39,380 nucleotides of DNA, taken from NCBI GenBank assembly GCA_964430105.1, contig CAYSEF010000017.1, positions 1 through 39,380 of the forward strand, in the 5' to 3' direction. Shown one piece after another: positions 7,195 to 15,306 of the stretch. Numbering within the stretch: position 1 is the stretch's first letter; every line of letters begins with the position of its first letter. Source of the stretch: UMGS1696 sp964430105. Lineage in GTDB: Bacteria > Bacillota > Clostridia > Oscillospirales > CAG-272. The position numbers and the translations under genes are program-made. Below the pieces are notes generated by a model. That model did not search any database. It was given only the letters and a program-made list of their open reading frames with translations, and had not been told where the DNA came from.

Positions 7195-8943
7195 TTAATC
7201 CGCCAAACTGAGCACTGTCCAATCGAGATTATAATCATTATAGATATATGTATCATCGGGGAGGAAAAATGCGTCTTCTGCATTAATATCGCCATTACCC
7301 AGCTTCATGGAAGAATTGTACTGACCTCTATAGCACGAAACATGAACGTGTTTACCTGAGGATATACCAAAATCGCCACTATTATAGAAATATTCGCCCT
7401 GTGCAATGCCCTGATTCAAATACAGATCGCTTATATCGTTATCGTGCATGAACTGTACAGTCATATAATCGTAAGTGCCGTCTGCATAGCGTACTTTGTT
7501 ATTACTCTGGATCCAAACAGCGTTACATCCTATTTCAGTAGCATCTATTCTCACGATAGTTGCATTAAACGGGGCACGAACCATTCTTTCGGTAGGCTGA
7601 ATATCGAGAGCATTTTGCGCCATATGCGAATAATCATCGAATGCGCCCTGTGTAACCACCAACGATTCCGCAACAAATATCGCCATTTCCTCGCCTTTTT
7701 TGTTTAAGATACCTTCACGCTCGAAAATCCACGACTGCATTCGTGCCTCACCGGAATTTGCAAGCGCAACACCTGTGCCATTTTTGTACAGCTCATCCGC
7801 CGAAAGCAATTTATTATTTTCAGTCGAGATTATCTGCCATGTTCCATCAGCCAAGCCCTGAATATAGAACTCCATCGCCTGATATGAAGTAGAACGATAA
7901 AGCCCTGTAGTGTTATAGCCATTCTGAGCGCCGAGAACTCGTCCGTAGCCACTTTTTGATGCTGCTGAGTACAAATAATAAGTACCACGTTCTGTGCGTT
8001 CAATTCGGAAGGTCTGTGTGATATCGTCGGTATCCTCCCACAAGGTTATCGGAACACCATCGTAGTCTGAATTAGCACTTTGCATCGCAACATTGAGCAT
8101 TTTACCGCCCTGAGCAGCACGAATTTTATAGTATCCATCGGGAATTACCCACTGAGTACCATAACCGACAGCGTTCATATACGTTTCTGTTTCGTGGCTA
8201 TCACGATTCCAAAGGAGGAAAACTGCATCCTGATAATTGATGACTCCCTGCTCTACAAGACGGTCTGAAAAAACACGGTCGCATTTTTTGCAGGTAGTAC
8301 GCAAGGTATTGTACATCGCAAGAACTGCATCTCCACGAGTAAGCGGTGCATCCTTTTCTGTAACGCAAATACCGATATTTCGTGCATATTCAGCAGCCAT
8401 GAGCATTGTGTAATCGCCATCTTCTATTCGATATCCAAGCGCATAGAGCATATATCCGGAAAAGCGTTCTGCTGTTTCACCAATCATTGAATTAAAGAGA
8501 TATCCACCGTTTTCGTCAAGCGAAGGAGTATCAACAAGATCATCGAGCAAACCGCAATTATATATATATCCAACATAATCGCTTGCCCATGCAGGTACAT
8601 CGGAAAAAGGGTGTGCATAATGTACAGCGAGAGCTTCATCTTCCGCACCTATCAAACGGGTTGCAAAAACGGCTGCTTCAATACGGTTAAGACCACGATC
8701 AAGGTTAAATTCTATACCACCATTGATATTCGAGCCACTTCCCGTCAGCAAACCAAGATAGTAAAGTCGCATTGCGGCATCATCCTGTGACAAAGACGAA
8801 CCCGCTGCAATTTCAGAATCCAAGCCGAGTTTTGAGTAAATATTGCCTGACCCGATCAGTCGTATAGCTGACACAGGTGATGCAAGAGTCATCACAGCAA
8901 GTGCAGTCGCAACTCCTCGGGAAAGGATTTTATTCAGTCGCAT
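7195..8943 (-). CDS. Secreted SLH / ricin-lectin / M23-like peptidase protein
   Basis: Exported 582-residue modular protein. A signal peptide (about 1-26, ending PVSA) is followed by an S-layer-homology-like region (about 50-225, with FATRLIGAED and PFSDVPAWASDYVGYIYNCG), a ricin-type beta-trefoil carbohydrate-binding region (about 265-410) and a C-terminal M23/LytM-like domain (about 425-582). In that domain His440 and Asp447 (SHMAQNALD) and His532-Val-His534 (GKHVHV) match the zinc-ligand pattern of the family. It could bind cell-wall polymer and cut peptidoglycan cross-bridges. Spacing between the first His and Asp is longer than in classical LytM, so activity is not certain. First gene of an operon with a small membrane protein and a MarR regulator; AAGGAA precedes the ATG. 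Confidence 0.82.
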   Translation of the reverse strand: MRLNKILSRGVATALAVMTLASPVSAIRLIGSGNIYSKLGLDSEIAAGSSLSQDDAAMRLYYLGLLTGSGSNINGGIEFNLDRGLNRIEAAVFATRLIGAEDEALAVHYAHPFSDVPAWASDYVGYIYNCGLLDDLVDTPSLDENGGYLFNSMIGETAERFSGYMLYALGYRIEDGDYTMLMAAEYARNIGICVTEKDAPLTRGDAVLAMYNTLRTTCKKCDRVFSDRLVEQGVINYQDAVFLLWNRDSHETETYMNAVGYGTQWVIPDGYYKIRAAQGGKMLNVAMQSANSDYDGVPITLWEDTDDITQTFRIERTERGTYYLYSAASKSGYGRVLGAQNGYNTTGLYRSTSYQAMEFYIQGLADGTWQIISTENNKLLSADELYKNGTGVALANSGEARMQSWIFEREGILNKKGEEMAIFVAESLVVTQGAFDDYSHMAQNALDIQPTERMVRAPFNATIVRIDATEIGCNAVWIQSNNKVRYADGTYDYMTVQFMHDNDISDLYLNQGIAQGEYFYNSGDFGISSGKHVHVSCYRGQYNSSMKLGNGDINAEDAFFLPDDTYIYNDYNLDWTVLSLAD

Positions 8944-8996
8944 ATCGGAACATTCCTTTATATAAATTTATGTGAAAATACAATACGTCATTTGTT

Positions 8997-9025
8997 ATTA
9001 TAACACAAAATTGTGCATATGTCAA
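8997..9025 (-). promoter_or_regulatory. Consensus sigma-A promoter with inverted repeat in the spacer
   Basis: On the minus strand TTGACA (9025-9020), a 17-base spacer and TATAAT (9002-8997) form a perfect promoter, with TGT extended -10. The spacer contains CACAA-TT-TTGTG, an inverted repeat placed where a repressor would block RNA polymerase. It drives the SLH/M23 - membrane protein - marR unit, with a 5' leader of about 45 nt. Confidence 0.85.
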
Positions 9026-9071
9026 CCGCACGGATAGCAAGGCAATGAATATGAGCTATTGTTAGCGAAGC

Positions 9072-9122
9072 AAAAAAGCGTGTCACAAACACATCGTTAA
9101 AATGCAATTTGCGACACGCTTT
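9072..9122 (-). terminator. Terminator of the GH2 glycosidase gene
   Basis: On the minus strand AAAGCGTGTC (9122-9113) pairs with GACACGCTTT (9084-9075) and continues into a T-run (9077-9072). It lies 25 nt after the GH2 stop codon. Confidence 0.88.
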
Positions 9123-9146
9123 ATTACCTGCTACGGTGCAGATTTA

Positions 9147-10874
9147 TTATTTTTCGATTGCAGCTTTACGGGACATGATCTTGTTAAGTCTATCAAGATC
9201 GAACTTAACTCTGCGGTCGAAGGAGTAGATACCGTTCTTTTCCTGATATACGTCAGTCAGCTGAGTATAGCAGAATGCACACATCTTAGGATTATCAAGG
9301 AGTACATTGATAAGTCCTTCAAAGCGTTCGTAGAATTCTTCAAGAGACTTCGGAGCCTGTCCATAACCCCATGCTTCACTCGGATCTTCATCGATATTCC
9401 AGTATGCACCACCGAATTCAGATACAAAGTAAGGCTGACCTTCGTACTTTTCATCTCTCGGGAAGTTCTGATACAGCTGACCCTCGCCTGTTTTGAGCCA
9501 TTCAAATGCCTTAGCAAAGGTTTCGGGATTCTGATCATAGTTATGTACGTCATAAATATCTGTAATAACGTGAACGTAACCGGAAGTATCAATAATAGGT
9601 CTCATAGGATCAACCGCACGAGTGGTGTTATACATTGCACGGAAGACATCCTTATTACGTCTTGTACCTGTTTCGTTGAAAGGACACCAGCCTACGATAG
9701 AGGGGTGGTTGTAGTCTCTCTCAAGCTCTGTAAGCCATTCAGGAAGGATTGAAAGAAGCGATGCCGGATTGGATTCATCAAGGCCCCAGTTCGGGAATTC
9801 GCCCCAAAGGAGGTAACCCATCTTATCAGCGTAGTACATGAATCTGGGTTCAAATACCTTCATATGCATTCTTGCGCCATTGAAGCCTGCCTTCTTAGAA
9901 AGCTCGATATCTCTAACGAAGTCTGCGTCATTGCCGGGAGTATAGATACCGTCCGGGAAATAACCCTGGTCGAGAACAAGTCTCTGATAAACGGGCTTGT
10001 GGTTGATTTCGATAGCGTAACCGTTAATAGCAACGCTTCTCATACCGAAGTAAGATTCTACCTTATCTTCGCCTGCTACAACTGTAAGGTCGTAGAGATT
10101 AGGTTCTTCAAGGCTCCAAAGCTTTGCATCGGGAATAGCGATAGAGAACTGTGCATACTTACCGATAACCGCTGCAGTAGTTTCGCCTGCAACTTCACCT
10201 GCGAAGGAAGCTGTAGCTGTAACAGACTTAATACCGGAATTTTCACCTTCGAAGGTTACAACAACATCGAGCTTACCGCCGTCAATATCGGGAGTGAGCT
10301 TGAGGTTCTTGATATAATTCTTTGGAACATATTCCATCCAAACAGTCTGCCAGATACCTGTGCAACGATAATAGAGGCAACCCTCGTTATAGTAATTGCT
10401 ATAAACCTGCTTACCTGTAGGCTGGAGAGGTGATTTTCCGTTATCTTCAGCGAAAACGGAGATAACATTATCGCCATCGGTAAGTAATTCTGTAATATCC
10501 AAAGCGAACGGAGTATAACCGCCACGATGAGTACCGGCGAGCTTACCGTTTACTCTGATTTCGGAATAATAGTCTACAGCACCGAAGTGAAGTAAAACTC
10601 TACCGTTCTGCTTATCCCAATCTGCGGGAACAGAAACAGTTCTGCGATACCAGCAAGCGGGGATAAAATCAACATACTCGATACCTGAGAGCTTAGATTC
10701 GGGAACAAAAGGAACTACGATTTCTTTTTCGTATTTTTCAGCTTCCCACATCTTGCGATTACGACCGGAATTACCGAAGTCGAATGCAAATTCCCATGTG
10801 CCGTTGAGGTTTACCCATGATTTTTCATCACGCGTCATAGTCGGGCGCGGATATTCTGGTCTTGGAATATTCAT
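9147..10874 (-). CDS. Glycoside hydrolase family 2 enzyme (beta-galactosidase/beta-glucuronidase type)
   Basis: Predicted cytosolic exo-glycosidase of GH2. The 575-residue protein has an N-terminal jelly-roll (about 1-180, with LNGTWEFAFDFG and RVNGKLAGTHRGGYTPF), an immunoglobulin-like sandwich (about 185-285) and a TIM barrel (about 290-575). Glu401 in CPFNETG is the expected acid/base and Glu486 in VSEFGG the expected nucleophile. There is no signal peptide, so it should act on imported di- or oligosaccharides. Length matches short GH2 enzymes without extra C-terminal domains; substrate cannot be fixed by reading. AGGAGG precedes the ATG. It stands alone, with no adjacent sugar transporter. 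Confidence 0.92.
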   Translation of the reverse strand: MNIPRPEYPRPTMTRDEKSWVNLNGTWEFAFDFGNSGRNRKMWEAEKYEKEIVVPFVPESKLSGIEYVDFIPACWYRRTVSVPADWDKQNGRVLLHFGAVDYYSEIRVNGKLAGTHRGGYTPFALDITELLTDGDNVISVFAEDNGKSPLQPTGKQVYSNYYNEGCLYYRCTGIWQTVWMEYVPKNYIKNLKLTPDIDGGKLDVVVTFEGENSGIKSVTATASFAGEVAGETTAAVIGKYAQFSIAIPDAKLWSLEEPNLYDLTVVAGEDKVESYFGMRSVAINGYAIEINHKPVYQRLVLDQGYFPDGIYTPGNDADFVRDIELSKKAGFNGARMHMKVFEPRFMYYADKMGYLLWGEFPNWGLDESNPASLLSILPEWLTELERDYNHPSIVGWCPFNETGTRRNKDVFRAMYNTTRAVDPMRPIIDTSGYVHVITDIYDVHNYDQNPETFAKAFEWLKTGEGQLYQNFPRDEKYEGQPYFVSEFGGAYWNIDEDPSEAWGYGQAPKSLEEFYERFEGLINVLLDNPKMCAFCYTQLTDVYQEKNGIYSFDRRVKFDLDRLNKIMSRKAAIEK

Positions 10875-10979
10875 TTTTATGCCTCCTGTAATAGAGAGAT
10901 TTTTATAAAAATATCAAAAAATCATTTGTAGGCAGTCTTTTGCACTACCCGTCCTGCAAACTTTAACACTGCTAATTTA

Positions 10980-11780
10980 TTATTTTCTACATACTTTGTC
11001 AGTATATATCCCTGAAATTCCCATTTTCAAGTACAATTTCTCGTTTTCATTCACTGTATGCACGAAAAGAGGTACTCCGATATTCTTCATTTGCTTTACA
11101 TAATCGTGGTTACTGCAAAGCACCTTATCGAACGCAATTCCGGCAAGCTGATGTGTATCTGCAAATTTTGTGATTTCTTTCACGTTTGTTTTTTCGTTCC
11201 AATCAAGCCTATAGAGAGTATATATCATTCTCTCAAAGCCAAATTCGCAGGCAATATCATATTCTTCCTCGCAGTATATCTGCACCGTAAATCTATCCGT
11301 CATTCCGGTTTCGGAAATAAGCTTGATCGCCGAATAAAAATCGTCCTTGATATCCGTTACTATCGTTATTTCTTCGTGAGCTATAAGAAAATCCGCAACC
11401 TCACTGAGTGATATTGGCGTAAAAATCCCGTAGATTTTTGAATCAAGAAATTCGTCAAGCGTAAGCGGTTTATTATCGGCAGCTTCTTTAACAAAAGCAG
11501 GTGACCAATCATGTATACACGCAAGGTATCCATCGCTTGTAAAGCTGAAATCAAGCTCTACCACATCGACGCCCATATCTGCACACATTTCAAGCCCTTC
11601 CAGTGAATTTGAGCCTGAAAACGACGTATAATTACCGAATTCATCTCGTCCCCAAAGGATACCACCTGCATGGGCCACGCTGACAAGCTCTGCATTATCC
11701 GACGCTTTCACCGTCACATCTGAGGTACATGAAGAAAACAAGAAGCTCAAAGCAATATAGAGAAAAAGCAATTTTTCCAT
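10980..11780 (-). CDS. Glycerophosphodiester phosphodiesterase-family lipoprotein
   Basis: Predicted surface lipoprotein, 266 residues. The signal sequence ends in a lipobox (LFSSC, Cys18). The GDPD TIM-barrel signatures follow: VAHAGG in place of the usual HRG, then SNSLEG, VELDFSFTSDG and HDW, which carry the expected catalytic His, Glu/Asp metal ligands and second His. This divergent NSLE subgroup is known among Firmicutes. It may hydrolyse glycerophosphodiesters or glycerophosphate polymers outside the cell. The start has no good ribosome binding site and follows a hairpin after the ispH/S1 gene, so expression may be low or depend on readthrough. Confidence 0.85.
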   Translation of the reverse strand: MEKLLFLYIALSFLFSSCTSDVTVKASDNAELVSVAHAGGILWGRDEFGNYTSFSGSNSLEGLEMCADMGVDVVELDFSFTSDGYLACIHDWSPAFVKEAADNKPLTLDEFLDSKIYGIFTPISLSEVADFLIAHEEITIVTDIKDDFYSAIKLISETGMTDRFTVQIYCEEEYDIACEFGFERMIYTLYRLDWNEKTNVKEITKFADTHQLAGIAFDKVLCSNHDYVKQMKNIGVPLFVHTVNENEKLYLKMGISGIYTDKVCRK

Positions 11781-11789
11781 ATAACGAAA

Positions 11790-11828
11790 CGAGCGAGAGA
11801 AAAATATGCTCTTTCCCCCGCTCCTTTG
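11790..11828 (-). terminator. Hairpin after the ispH-rpsA gene
   Basis: On the minus strand a GAGCG-rich strand near 11823 pairs with TTTCTCTCGCTC ending near 11791, about 12 pairs with several G-U pairs. Only a weak T-rich tract (GTTTCGTT) follows. It could be a leaky terminator between the S1 gene and the GDPD lipoprotein gene. Confidence 0.5.
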
Positions 11829-11886
11829 TGATTGATTTTAATATCGTTATATGATAATCAATTCTGAATTATTCCTTAAATCCGAA

Positions 11887-13884
11887 TTATTCAGCGTCGT
11901 CAGCGATTTCTTCAGCATCGTCAGCTTCTTCGAGAAGAGCGCGAATAGAAAGGCTAATCTTGTGGTTTTCCATATCGATAGCAGTGATCTTAGCGTTTAC
12001 AACCTGACCGATTTCGAGAACTTCTTCAGGCTTAGCGATCTTGTGATCAGCGATCTGGCTGATGTGGATAAGACCATCGCAACCGGGAACTACTTCAGCG
12101 AATGCACCGAAAGGCATAAGGCTTACTACCTTAACTTCAGCAACATCGCCTTCCTGATACTTACCGGTGAAAATGTTCCAAGGATTCATATCGTCAGTCT
12201 TATAACCGAGGGAGATTCTTCCCTTTTCACGATCAAATGCCTTAACGTAAACGTGAATCTTGTCACCAACGGAAACAACTTCGCTGGGATGACGGAGTCT
12301 CTTCCAAGACAGCTCAGAGGTATGTACCATACCATCAACGCCGCCGAGGTCTACGAATGCACCGTAATCAGTGAGGCTCTTAACTTCGCCATCGTATTCC
12401 TTACCTTCTTCGATAGAAGCCCAGAAAGCATCTTCCTTAGCCTTACGTTCTTCACGAAGTACGGCACGGATAGAAGCATAAGCTCTCTTTCTGCCTTCGC
12501 CCTGCTTGATTTCGATAATCTTTACCTTCTGAGTGGTGCCTACGATAGACTGAAGTTCACCGTTTCTCGGAACACCTGTAAGGGAAGCGGGGATGAATAC
12601 GCGAACGGAGTTGAGAGTGATGATAACGCCACCCTTAACAGCTTCAACGATCTTACCTTCGAGAATTTCGCCGGATTCAGCAGCTTCTACGATCTTGTCC
12701 CAGTTAGCTTCGGAATCAACTCTTGTCTTATCGAGAGTAGCGATACCGTCAATGTCGCTTACCTTTATTACCTTAGCCTTAATAACATCGCCAACCTTGT
12801 AGAGTACATCGAGCTTAGCCTGCGGATCATCGGTTGCCTTATCGTGTACGATAACACCGGTGGTCTTTGCGCCGAGATCGAGGTGGATCTCATTCTGCGA
12901 AATAGACGTAATTACGCCTTCGACGATATCTCCTGTATTTAAAGTTTTGAAAGATGTTTCGAGAAGTTCAGCAAAGTTTTCGTTCTGCTCGTTCATTGTT
13001 TTATATACCTCCTGTATTAAACTGTCAGGTGTCGATGCACCAGCAGTTATTGACACTTTTAAATTGTGAACATCCACGCGCGGACATTCGGAGCTTTCGC
13101 CGATAAAATAAACCTGATCGCAGTATTCCCGTGAAATATCATACAGCTTTCGTGAGTTTGAGCTATCTGGACTGCCTATTACGATCATCACATCGGATTC
13201 GTTAGCAAGGCGAGCAGTCTCCTCCTGGCGCAATTGTGTCACATTACATATTGTATCAAAAATTAGGGCATTTGTATAGTCCTTTTTGATAAAATTTATA
13301 CTTTTTTTCCATTCTGCTAAATTTTGTGTGGTTTGTGCGGAAATAGTTATGGATTTTGCACGAATTTTATTATCTTTGCACGAATTTATCCACTTTTCCG
13401 TTTCAGAAGCATCAGAAAGCACAAGTTTATCGCCTTTTGCACAGCTTAATATTCCCTCAACTTCCGGATGATTTTTGTTTCCCGACAGAATAAACAGCTT
13501 ATCTTCACCCGAATTTTCGTCAGCTATCCTGCGTACACGAGTAACAAACGGGCAGGTGCAATCAAGAAGTCGAAAACCGGCATTACGCTCTGCACAGGCT
13601 TCAAGCTGTTTCACGATAGGATCAAGCTCACCGTGTGCACGTATTACCACCGATATTTCCTCACCTCTATCAGCGGCTTCGATAACGGACGGCACATCTG
13701 CACGGGATATTTCCACAACACCCTTTGCAAGAATTTCATTTATATAATGGTCATTATGGATTATCCTGCCAAGCGTGTATATACGACGGTTTGTTGTGCG
13801 ATATTGTTCGATTTCACGTTCAAGCTCACCTGTCGCACGTTTCACGCCAAAGCAAAATCCTGCGTGTTCAGCGACCTGTATCAT
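11887..13884 (-). CDS. ispH-rpsA: IspH / ribosomal protein S1 fusion
   Basis: Bifunctional 665-residue protein of a type known in Clostridia. Residues 1 to about 285 are 4-hydroxy-3-methylbut-2-enyl diphosphate reductase, the last MEP-pathway isoprenoid step: cluster cysteines Cys11 (GFCFGVKRA), Cys111 (CTCPFVTRV) and Cys213 (TICNVTQLRQ), with His43, His84 and His139. Residues 297-665 hold four S1 RNA-binding domains (about 316-385, 400-465, 487-556, 574-645) and an acidic tail, as in ribosomal protein S1. The start overlaps the plsC stop as ATGA. An internal AGGAGG and ATG in frame at residue 297 suggest that the S1 half may also be made separately. The fusion is real in this sequence: no stop or frameshift separates the halves. 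Confidence 0.96.
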   Translation of the reverse strand: MIQVAEHAGFCFGVKRATGELEREIEQYRTTNRRIYTLGRIIHNDHYINEILAKGVVEISRADVPSVIEAADRGEEISVVIRAHGELDPIVKQLEACAERNAGFRLLDCTCPFVTRVRRIADENSGEDKLFILSGNKNHPEVEGILSCAKGDKLVLSDASETEKWINSCKDNKIRAKSITISAQTTQNLAEWKKSINFIKKDYTNALIFDTICNVTQLRQEETARLANESDVMIVIGSPDSSNSRKLYDISREYCDQVYFIGESSECPRVDVHNLKVSITAGASTPDSLIQEVYKTMNEQNENFAELLETSFKTLNTGDIVEGVITSISQNEIHLDLGAKTTGVIVHDKATDDPQAKLDVLYKVGDVIKAKVIKVSDIDGIATLDKTRVDSEANWDKIVEAAESGEILEGKIVEAVKGGVIITLNSVRVFIPASLTGVPRNGELQSIVGTTQKVKIIEIKQGEGRKRAYASIRAVLREERKAKEDAFWASIEEGKEYDGEVKSLTDYGAFVDLGGVDGMVHTSELSWKRLRHPSEVVSVGDKIHVYVKAFDREKGRISLGYKTDDMNPWNIFTGKYQEGDVAEVKVVSLMPFGAFAEVVPGCDGLIHISQIADHKIAKPEEVLEIGQVVNAKITAIDMENHKISLSIRALLEEADDAEEIADDAE
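12994..13013 (-). promoter_or_regulatory. Internal ribosome binding site and ATG for the S1 half
   Basis: Within the fused gene the minus strand reads AGGAGG (13013-13008), 11 nt, then ATG (12996-12994), in frame with the S1 domains. The tuf gene in this window has the same AGGAGG at 10 nt. Starting here would give a 369-residue S1 protein (11887-12996). Whether it is used cannot be told from sequence. Confidence 0.6.
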
Positions 13885-14579
13885 TGTTTATCCTCCGATT
13901 CATCAGCCTGCTTTACAGTTCCGTCGGAAAGCTTAACAAACTTCGGAGCATCTGCGCCACCGATGATTTCATTCGCACAAGACTTGCCGTACTTTATTTC
14001 GCAAACTCGGTCAAAAATTATCCTTGAGGCATTCATATATTCAGTTCTTCCGTTGCTATAGATACCAAGCTCCTCAAAAGTAATAGGCTTTCCGAAGGTA
14101 ACGGTATTTTTGCGAAACATCGCTGTTTTCATGCGTTTATTATCGACGAATGCGGGTACGATGAGTGCTTTTGTATGATAAGCTATCATTCCAACGCCGG
14201 GTTTTATCTCAGTCATACGAGGGTCCTGTTTACCATAGCGATGTCCCTGCGGAAAGATTCCGACAAGCTCACCTTCCTCTATAAGTGAGAGAGTTTTCTT
14301 TATACTTCCGACATCAGAACCACCTCTGTTGACAGGGTATGCTCCAAGTGCAGTGATAAGCTGTGACAGAAGCGGAATTTTGAAAAGCTCCTTTTTCGCC
14401 ATATAACGAACCTGTCGTGTAGATGCCGCTGAAATAACGATAACATCGGAAAGTGCCGTATGATTTGCCGCCAATATTGCTCCGCTTTCGGGGATATTCT
14501 CACGTCCGATTACTTCCAAACGATATAATTTTGCTACAAGCGGATAGAATGTATCGTAGAATTTACTGTAAAAGCTCAT
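13881..14579 (-). CDS. plsC: 1-acyl-sn-glycerol-3-phosphate acyltransferase
   Basis: Membrane-associated acyltransferase that makes phosphatidic acid from lysophosphatidic acid. The 232-residue protein has catalytic block I NHTALSD (HX4D), block II YPVNRGG and block III FPQGHR, where FPEGTR is usual, so the Glu is replaced by Gln. ATGA overlaps link it to cmk upstream and to ispH/S1 downstream, so the three are translationally coupled. The C-terminal tail is acidic and lysine-rich. The cmk-plsC-ispH/S1 order is typical of Clostridia, which supports the assignment. Confidence 0.93.
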   Translation of the reverse strand: MSFYSKFYDTFYPLVAKLYRLEVIGRENIPESGAILAANHTALSDVIVISAASTRQVRYMAKKELFKIPLLSQLITALGAYPVNRGGSDVGSIKKTLSLIEEGELVGIFPQGHRYGKQDPRMTEIKPGVGMIAYHTKALIVPAFVDNKRMKTAMFRKNTVTFGKPITFEELGIYSNGRTEYMNASRIIFDRVCEIKYGKSCANEIIGGADAPKFVKLSDGTVKQADESEDKQ

Positions 14580-15268
14580 GCCATGCCACAGCTTTCGAGA
14601 TATTTTTTCATCAAATCAATAATATACTCCGCAGAGCCTTCGATATCGTAATTGTCATTCACAAACATTACAGCATCGTCAGCCGGCTTGAGAGGAGCTG
14701 TTTCTCTTTCGGAGTCCTGCTTATCTCTTGCAATTATCGCCTCAAGAACCTCTTCATAGGTAACAGAAAGGCCCTTTTCGCACTGCTCCTTATAACGTCT
14801 GCGAGCACGTTCTTCGGCAGTAGCGGTCATAAACACCTTTACCTCAGCGTCCGGTATAATAACGGTTCCGATATCTCTGCCGTCCATTATAACGCCACCT
14901 TCTTTTGCGATATTCTTCTGCATATCGAGAAGAAACGCACGAACCTCCGGCACCTTTGATACAGCAGACGCATATGCAGAAGCATTTTCGGTACGAATTT
15001 TATCCCCGACAGCTTCACCGCAAAGATAAACGCACTGTTTTCCGTTTTCATAAGCAAGCTTTATAACAATATCGCCAAGGCAGCTTACTATCCCCTGTGT
15101 ATCGTCCATTGCTATTCCATGCTCTGCGACATAAAGCCCTACTGTACGATAAAGTGCACCTGTATCAACATAAACAAGACCTGTTTTTGCAGCTACAGCC
15201 TTTGCAATAGTGCTTTTTCCGGCACCACTGGGTCCATCAAGTGCCACGCGAATTTTAGAAAAATCCAT
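14576..15268 (-). CDS. cmk: Cytidylate kinase
   Basis: Phosphorylates CMP and dCMP with ATP in pyrimidine nucleotide recycling. The 230-residue protein begins with the P-loop DGPSGAGKST (about residues 10-19), then YVDTGALYR for CMP binding, MDGRDIGTVIIPDAEVKVFM and the Arg-rich lid ATAEERARRRYKE, all standard for bacterial Cmk. It is the first gene of the coupled cmk-plsC-ispH/S1 set and its stop overlaps the plsC start. It lies 38 nt after the flavoprotein gene, probably in the same transcript. Confidence 0.96.
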   Translation of the reverse strand: MDFSKIRVALDGPSGAGKSTIAKAVAAKTGLVYVDTGALYRTVGLYVAEHGIAMDDTQGIVSCLGDIVIKLAYENGKQCVYLCGEAVGDKIRTENASAYASAVSKVPEVRAFLLDMQKNIAKEGGVIMDGRDIGTVIIPDAEVKVFMTATAEERARRRYKEQCEKGLSVTYEEVLEAIIARDKQDSERETAPLKPADDAVMFVNDNYDIEGSAEYIIDLMKKYLESCGMA

Positions 15269-15306
15269 AATCTATCTCCAAAAATCAATTATATATCGTT
15301 GGTGAG

